Source of the DNA: Thermoplasmata archaeon
GTDB taxonomy: Archaea; Thermoplasmatota; Thermoplasmata; Lutacidiplasmatales; UBA184
NCBI GenBank assembly: GCA_021828085.1
Contig: JAKATE010000076.1
Coordinates: forward strand, 1 to 8,907
Direction: 5' to 3'
Length of the DNA: 8,907 nt
How positions within the stretch are numbered: position 1 is the first letter of the stretch; the number at the start of each line of letters is the position of its first letter. Below the pieces are notes generated by a model. That model made no database searches. It was not told the DNA's origin and saw only the letters and a list, made by a program, of their open reading frames with translations. Below are positions 5,989 through 8,907 of the stretch, one piece after another. The translations under genes were made by a program, and so were the position numbers.

Positions 5989-6339
5989 GTGATATCTCCT
6001 GCCTCGACCTCCCCCGGCCGACGAATGGCGGCCCCAGGGGACGGTTCGCAGCCGGTCGATCTCACCTCCTTCGACCGGGAGATGAACGCCAAGGTGCTGA
6101 AGTACGGCTCCCGAGAGGACCGCAAGTGCCCGCGGTGCGGCGAGATCGGGTACCGCCGCGTGGCCGATTCCGAGATGGTGGCGCTGTTCGCCTGCCGACA
6201 CTGCGGCTTCCAGCAGCAGCAGCTCCACGAGGCTGTTCCGGATCCTTCCCCTCCCTTCCGGGAGTATCGGGAGGGGCGAGGGTTCCGTGCGGCGGCGGAG
6301 GAGTCGGACGCTGCGGACGCGCACCCCCGGGACCCATGA
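5989..6339 (+). CDS. Small C4 zinc-ribbon protein of unknown function
   Basis: This frame encodes about 116 residues with one clear zinc ribbon: CPRCGEIGY and ACRHCGF (C47, C50, C69, C72), spaced C-x2-C-x18-C-x2-C. The spacing and knuckles recall TFS/RPB9-type ribbons, but the catalytic QTRSADE loop of transcript-cleavage factors is missing, so it is not called as TFS; a nucleic-acid or protein-binding adaptor is more likely. The region SFDREMNAKVLKYGSREDRK just before the ribbon looks conserved and charged. After the ribbon come QQQQ and a low-complexity acidic, Pro-rich tail. The start is uncertain: GTG at 5989 has the purine run GAGGGGGAG nine bases upstream, but ATG at 6025, ATG at 6082 and ATG at 5890 are in frame. 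The stop TGA overlaps the ATG of the Lrp gene (ATGA), so the two are probably co-translated and functionally linked. Confidence 0.6.
   Translation: MISPASTSPGRRMAAPGDGSQPVDLTSFDREMNAKVLKYGSREDRKCPRCGEIGYRRVADSEMVALFACRHCGFQQQQLHEAVPDPSPPFREYREGRGFRAAAEESDAADAHPRDP
6248..6276 (+). repeat. Alternative hairpins in the 3' part of the zinc-ribbon gene
   Basis: CCCCTCCC (6248-6255) pairs perfectly with GGGAGGGG (6269-6276). Its CTCCC part can instead pair with the nearer GGGAG copy (6260-6264) around TTCC. The two pairings exclude each other. The structure lies 60 bases before the Lrp start codon, within coding sequence for the low-complexity tail, so it could tune the coupled translation or be a chance result of GC-rich sequence. 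Confidence 0.3.
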
Positions 6340-6953
6340 GCGGGCCACGTTCGACGTCGGGTTCCCGGGTCCGCCGCGGCCGGACGGAACGCCTGCCCCT
6401 CGTTCGGCGTGGGCGGCACCGGAGCTCGGCGGACCCCATCGATCCGCTGGACGTGGCCATCTTGACCGCCCTCCAGCAGGACGGGCGGGCCTCGCTGAGG
6501 AGGGTGGCACGCCAGGTGGGCGCGAGCGTGACGACCGTGAGCAGCCGCGTCCGGAACCTCGAACGTCTGGGGGTCCTGCAGGGATTCGTCCCCTTGGTGA
6601 GCGTCCAGCGTCTGGCCGCTGTCGGACAGTCGCCGGATTGCGCGGTCCTCTTCGTCCTTCCGAGCCGTTCCGGGCCGGGGGAGCTGGAGCGCGTGGCCCA
6701 GGAGGTCGCCCAGGAGCCCAATGTCTGCTATCTCTTCCAGCTCAGCGGAACGAACGAGCTGATGGCCCTCGCCTCCTCGCACTCCTCCGAGGAGACCCGG
6801 CGGACCATCGAATCCCTCTCGAAGGTGCCGGGGGTCCGGCGCGTGCGCTCCGTGCCGATCCTCCAGGTCCACAAGGAGCGGCCTCGCCATCCTGTGGGTT
6901 CGCCCGCGCTCGGGCCGGAGCCGGCGCTGGGCCGCCCGGTCCTGGCGCGCTGA
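6336..6953 (+). CDS. Lrp/AsnC-family transcriptional regulator
   Basis: A 205-residue DNA-binding regulator. Residues about 35-87 form the Lrp-type winged helix-turn-helix (IDPLDVAILTALQQDGRASL, then VARQVGASVTTVSSRVRNLE and GVLQGFVPLVS), matching the family pattern of D..D..IL..L..dgR.s...lA...G.S...v..Rv..Le..GvI. Residues about 95-180 make up the RAM-type effector/oligomerization domain, with SGTNELMALASSHSSEE and KVPGVRRVRSVPILQ. The protein carries an unusual Arg-rich N-terminal extension of about 34 residues, which may add DNA contacts, and a Pro-rich tail of about 20 residues. The start ATG at 6336 overlaps the TGA of the zinc-ribbon gene, supporting coupling and this start. It lies between sat and the hdr genes and is a candidate regulator of either or both. 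The effector (often an amino acid in the family) is unknown. Confidence 0.85.
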   Translation: MSGPRSTSGSRVRRGRTERLPLVRRGRHRSSADPIDPLDVAILTALQQDGRASLRRVARQVGASVTTVSSRVRNLERLGVLQGFVPLVSVQRLAAVGQSPDCAVLFVLPSRSGPGELERVAQEVAQEPNVCYLFQLSGTNELMALASSHSSEETRRTIESLSKVPGVRRVRSVPILQVHKERPRHPVGSPALGPEPALGRPVLAR

Positions 6954-7035
6954 GGCCTACGAAGCCCCTCGGACCGGGAGGAACGGATCGGGCCGGGGGA
7001 CCATGTCGACGAGACGGGGGAGGCCCACGTGGCAA

Positions 7036-7043
7036 CCTTTATC
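7036..7043 (+). promoter_or_regulatory. Candidate TATA box for the hdrC-hdrB unit
   Basis: CCTTTATC at 7036-7043 resembles an archaeal TATA box in the gap after the Lrp gene. A transcription start about 26 bases on (near 7066) would leave a leader of about 23 bases before the ATG at 7089 and would exclude the in-frame GTG at 7029 and ATG at 7044 as starts. No Shine-Dalgarno motif is evident in that leader. Confidence 0.45.
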
Positions 7044-7088
7044 ATGGCACTGCCCCTCTTGCGGCTGGACGATTGTCCAATCCTTCCC

Positions 7089-7925
7089 ATGAGCGTGGTC
7101 GCCCACCTTCCGCGACGGGCCCTCTCCCTGACCGAGGAGGAGGCCGAGTCTCCCCCGGCCATGGAGCTCACCGGGCGCCGCCGGATGTCCGCGGAGGAGA
7201 AGGCCCTGGCCACCACCCTCTTCGAGGAGTTCCACGCGGACCCCCGGCATGAGGAGTTCGTCCTGGGGTGCCTCAACTGCGGGGAGTGCACTACCGGCTG
7301 CCCCGCCGCCCGCTTCTACGATTTCTCCCCGCGGGAGATGCTGCAGATCGCGGCGACGGGGGACCCCACCACGCTCTGGGATGCGATGCAGGAGAAGATC
7401 TGGGCCTGCTGTCAGTGTTACACCTGCAACATGCGCTGCCGCTTCGGGAATGACATCGCGGGGATCATCTCCGTCATGCGCGAGCTCTCGGTGACCCACG
7501 GGCTGGAGGCGACGCGCAAGACCCTCGCGCCCTTCGGACGTTCCCTGACGCTCCTCATGACCGTGGGGACCCAGGTCTCCTCGGACATGATCCAGCCGGA
7601 TTTCTTCCGGGACTGGGGGCCCTTCGCCACCGGCTCCGACAAGGTCTGGCACGTGAGCCCCGAGATCATGCGCAGGGCGATCCCCGTGGACGTGCTCCAG
7701 ACCACGCGCTCGGCCTGGCTGGTCTCGGTGCAGACCTCGCTGGAGCTCTTCCGGATCTACGAGGAGACGGGGGTGCTCGACATGCTGCGCGGGCTCGACC
7801 CGGACCTCACGGAGATGCTGGTGGACATCGTCGAGGAACGGCGCGAGGAGTTCGCCGAGGCCCGGGAGCGCTTCGCCCAGGAGCTCGCCGGACAGCGAGG
7901 AACCGTGGCCACCTTCACGGGATGA
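7089..7925 (+). CDS. hdrC1: HdrC-like iron-sulfur subunit (probable sHdrC1)
   Basis: A 278-residue soluble ferredoxin-type subunit with two [4Fe-4S] motifs: C61-x2-C64-x2-C67-x3-C71-P and C107-x2-C110-x2-C113-x3-C117. The second lacks the usual proline after the last cysteine (Arg instead). This two-cluster domain followed by about 160 helical residues is the HdrC fold, which passes electrons between the flavin subunit HdrA and the CCG-domain subunit HdrB in the cytoplasm. Methanogen HdrC is usually shorter; the long C-terminal part (residues 122-278) fits the sHdr type better. The following gene, 10 bases later, is HdrB-like, as in sHdr clusters that begin hdrC1-hdrB1. The start at 7089 is chosen because the TATA-like box lies between the earlier in-frame starts (7029, 7044) and this ATG; ATG at 7161 is a further option. 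An HdrC of another Hdr-like complex cannot be excluded. Confidence 0.75.
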   Translation: MSVVAHLPRRALSLTEEEAESPPAMELTGRRRMSAEEKALATTLFEEFHADPRHEEFVLGCLNCGECTTGCPAARFYDFSPREMLQIAATGDPTTLWDAMQEKIWACCQCYTCNMRCRFGNDIAGIISVMRELSVTHGLEATRKTLAPFGRSLTLLMTVGTQVSSDMIQPDFFRDWGPFATGSDKVWHVSPEIMRRAIPVDVLQTTRSAWLVSVQTSLELFRIYEETGVLDMLRGLDPDLTEMLVDIVEERREEFAEARERFAQELAGQRGTVATFTG

Positions 7926-7935
7926 GGAGCGAGGG

Positions 7936-8907
7936 ATGCTGAGCGCGAGCGAGATCCGCAAGGTCGTCGAGGAGCGGACGCACCATCAGAAGGGGACCGG
8001 CAAGAAGGTCGTCGATGTCCGGGAGGAGATGGAGAGGCTCGAGGAGCGCGGCGAGCTCATCATCCACCGGATCCGTGCGGCGAACCGTCCCGTCAGCGCC
8101 TCCACGCTCTTTGGCTGGACGAAACGGATCCCCACCGACCGGCTCTGGCACCACAAATCGTGCGGACAGTGCGGGAACATCCCGGGCTACCCCTCCTCAC
8201 TGCTCTGGCTGATGAACGAGACCGGACGGAGCTACCTCAACGAGCCCCACCAGACCTCGTGCACGGCATGGAACTACCACGGCACCGCCACGTCCAATCC
8301 CGTCGCGCTGGCGGCGGTGGCGGCGCGGAACTTCCACCGGGCCTACGAGACCGACCACTTCCCCCTGATCCATTGCGGCACGAGCTACGGGGACTACAAG
8401 GAGATGCGGAAGCTCCTCGTGGAGAACGCCACGGTACGGGAGAAGGTGCGCTCGGTCCTCCGGAAGATGGGACGCGACCTGGTCCTTCCCGAGGAGATCG
8501 TCCACTATTCCGAGTGGGTCCACGCCATGACCCCCGAGATCGTCGCCCGCCAGAAGCACGACGTCCGGGGCATCGTCTCCACGGTCCACGAGCCCTGCCA
8601 CTACTACAAGATGGTCCCCGAGGACGCCATCTACGACGAGCGGGTGTACGCCGGCCAGCGCCCCGCGGTCCCCACGGGGATCCTGCTGGCGCTGGGGGCG
8701 AAGGTGGCCGACTACTCCACCTGGTACGACTGCTGCGGATTCGGCTTCCGCCACATCCTCAGCGAACGGGAGTTCAGCCGGTCCTTCGCCAACCTGCGCA
8801 AGATCCGGCCCATGGTCGAGGAGGCCCACTCGGACGTCGCCATCACGAGCGACACCGGCTGCGTCACCACCCTCGACAAGAGCCAGTGGATCGGAAAGGC
8901 CCACGGC
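7936..8907 (+). CDS. hdrB1: HdrB-like CCG-domain subunit (probable sHdrB1), 3'-truncated by the window end
   Basis: The frame stays open for 324 codons to the end of the window. The start ATG has a good ribosome binding site (GAGGAG, 7924-7929, overlapping the hdrC stop). After a charged, probably helical N-terminal extension of about 70 residues, two CCG-like domains are visible. The first has C76, C79, C109 followed by T (not CC), and C147-G-T-S (not C-x2-C). The second has EPC221, DC266C267GFG and C309-V-T-T. Thus each domain lacks one cysteine of the classical C-x(n)-CC-x(n)-C-x2-C ligand set that binds the non-cubane cluster in methanogen HdrB. This agrees with an sHdrB1 subunit of the lipoate-binding-protein-dependent sulfur-oxidation complex, which would oxidise protein-bound sulfane sulfur to sulfite. 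The assignment of the complex is inferred; hdrA and later genes are outside the window. Confidence 0.74.
   Translation, partial: MLSASEIRKVVEERTHHQKGTGKKVVDVREEMERLEERGELIIHRIRAANRPVSASTLFGWTKRIPTDRLWHHKSCGQCGNIPGYPSSLLWLMNETGRSYLNEPHQTSCTAWNYHGTATSNPVALAAVAARNFHRAYETDHFPLIHCGTSYGDYKEMRKLLVENATVREKVRSVLRKMGRDLVLPEEIVHYSEWVHAMTPEIVARQKHDVRGIVSTVHEPCHYYKMVPEDAIYDERVYAGQRPAVPTGILLALGAKVADYSTWYDCCGFGFRHILSEREFSRSFANLRKIRPMVEEAHSDVAITSDTGCVTTLDKSQWIGKAHG

Noticed and set aside
6127..6204. Identification of the zinc-ribbon protein as transcript-cleavage factor TFS or RPB9
   Set aside because: The C-x2-C-x18-C-x2-C pattern is similar, but the QTRSADE loop and the expected N-terminal ribbon are absent.
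5847..6335. Upstream extension of the Lrp frame, open back to 5847
   Set aside because: The extension overlaps the zinc-ribbon coding frame and is low complexity; the ATG at 6336 gives normal Lrp architecture and an ATGA overlap.
1..8907. CRISPR arrays, tRNA or rRNA genes, insertion sequences
   Set aside because: No regularly spaced repeats, cloverleaf-like structures, rRNA-like conserved stretches or transposase motifs were seen by eye on either strand.

Overview
This window comes from a high-GC (roughly two-thirds G+C) prokaryote that is most likely an archaeon. The reasons are AT-rich TATA-like boxes about 25 bases before probable transcript starts, a probably leaderless mRNA, an ATP sulfurylase of the archaeal/Thermus single-domain type, and an Lrp-family regulator paired with a small zinc-ribbon protein. 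A high-GC Thermoplasmatota lineage would fit, but this is inference; no rRNA or other phylogenetic marker is present.

Layout. (1) 1-1167, + strand: the C-terminal end of a DtxR/MntR-type metal-dependent regulator, then after 9 bases a NicO/NiCoT-like polytopic membrane protein with histidine motifs, probably a metal transport pair. (2) 1168-1381: a 214-base intergenic region holding several perfect inverted repeats, a TATA-like element with an adjoining palindrome, and a possible 36-codon ORF whose stop overlaps the next start (ATGA). (3) 1382-2986, + strand: an ABC-2 type permease and its ATPase, an exporter pair of unknown substrate. (4) 2987-3153: a large imperfect hairpin, then a clear TATA box. 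(5) 3154-4656, + strand: an MFS transporter of the phosphate:H+ symporter type. (6) 4685-5848, - strand: ATP sulfurylase (sat), convergent with the MFS gene. (7) 5849-6953, + strand: a C4 zinc-ribbon protein and an Lrp/AsnC regulator, overlapping by ATGA and divergent from sat. (8) 7089-8907, + strand: HdrC-like and HdrB-like subunits; the HdrB gene runs off the window.

How they fit together. The HdrC-HdrB pair looks like the start of an sHdr (sulfur-oxidizing heterodisulfide-reductase-like) cluster, whose usual order is hdrC1-hdrB1-hdrA-hyp-hdrC2-hdrB2. The HdrB protein has a long N-terminal extension and two incomplete CCG cysteine motifs, unlike methanogen HdrB. With sat nearby, the right half could be a sulfur-oxidation module: sHdr yields sulfite, and Sat would make ATP from APS if an APS reductase is encoded elsewhere. 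The Lrp/zinc-ribbon pair between them is the natural candidate regulator. The left half concerns metal, phosphate and unknown-substrate transport. No tRNA, rRNA, CRISPR array or mobile element was seen.
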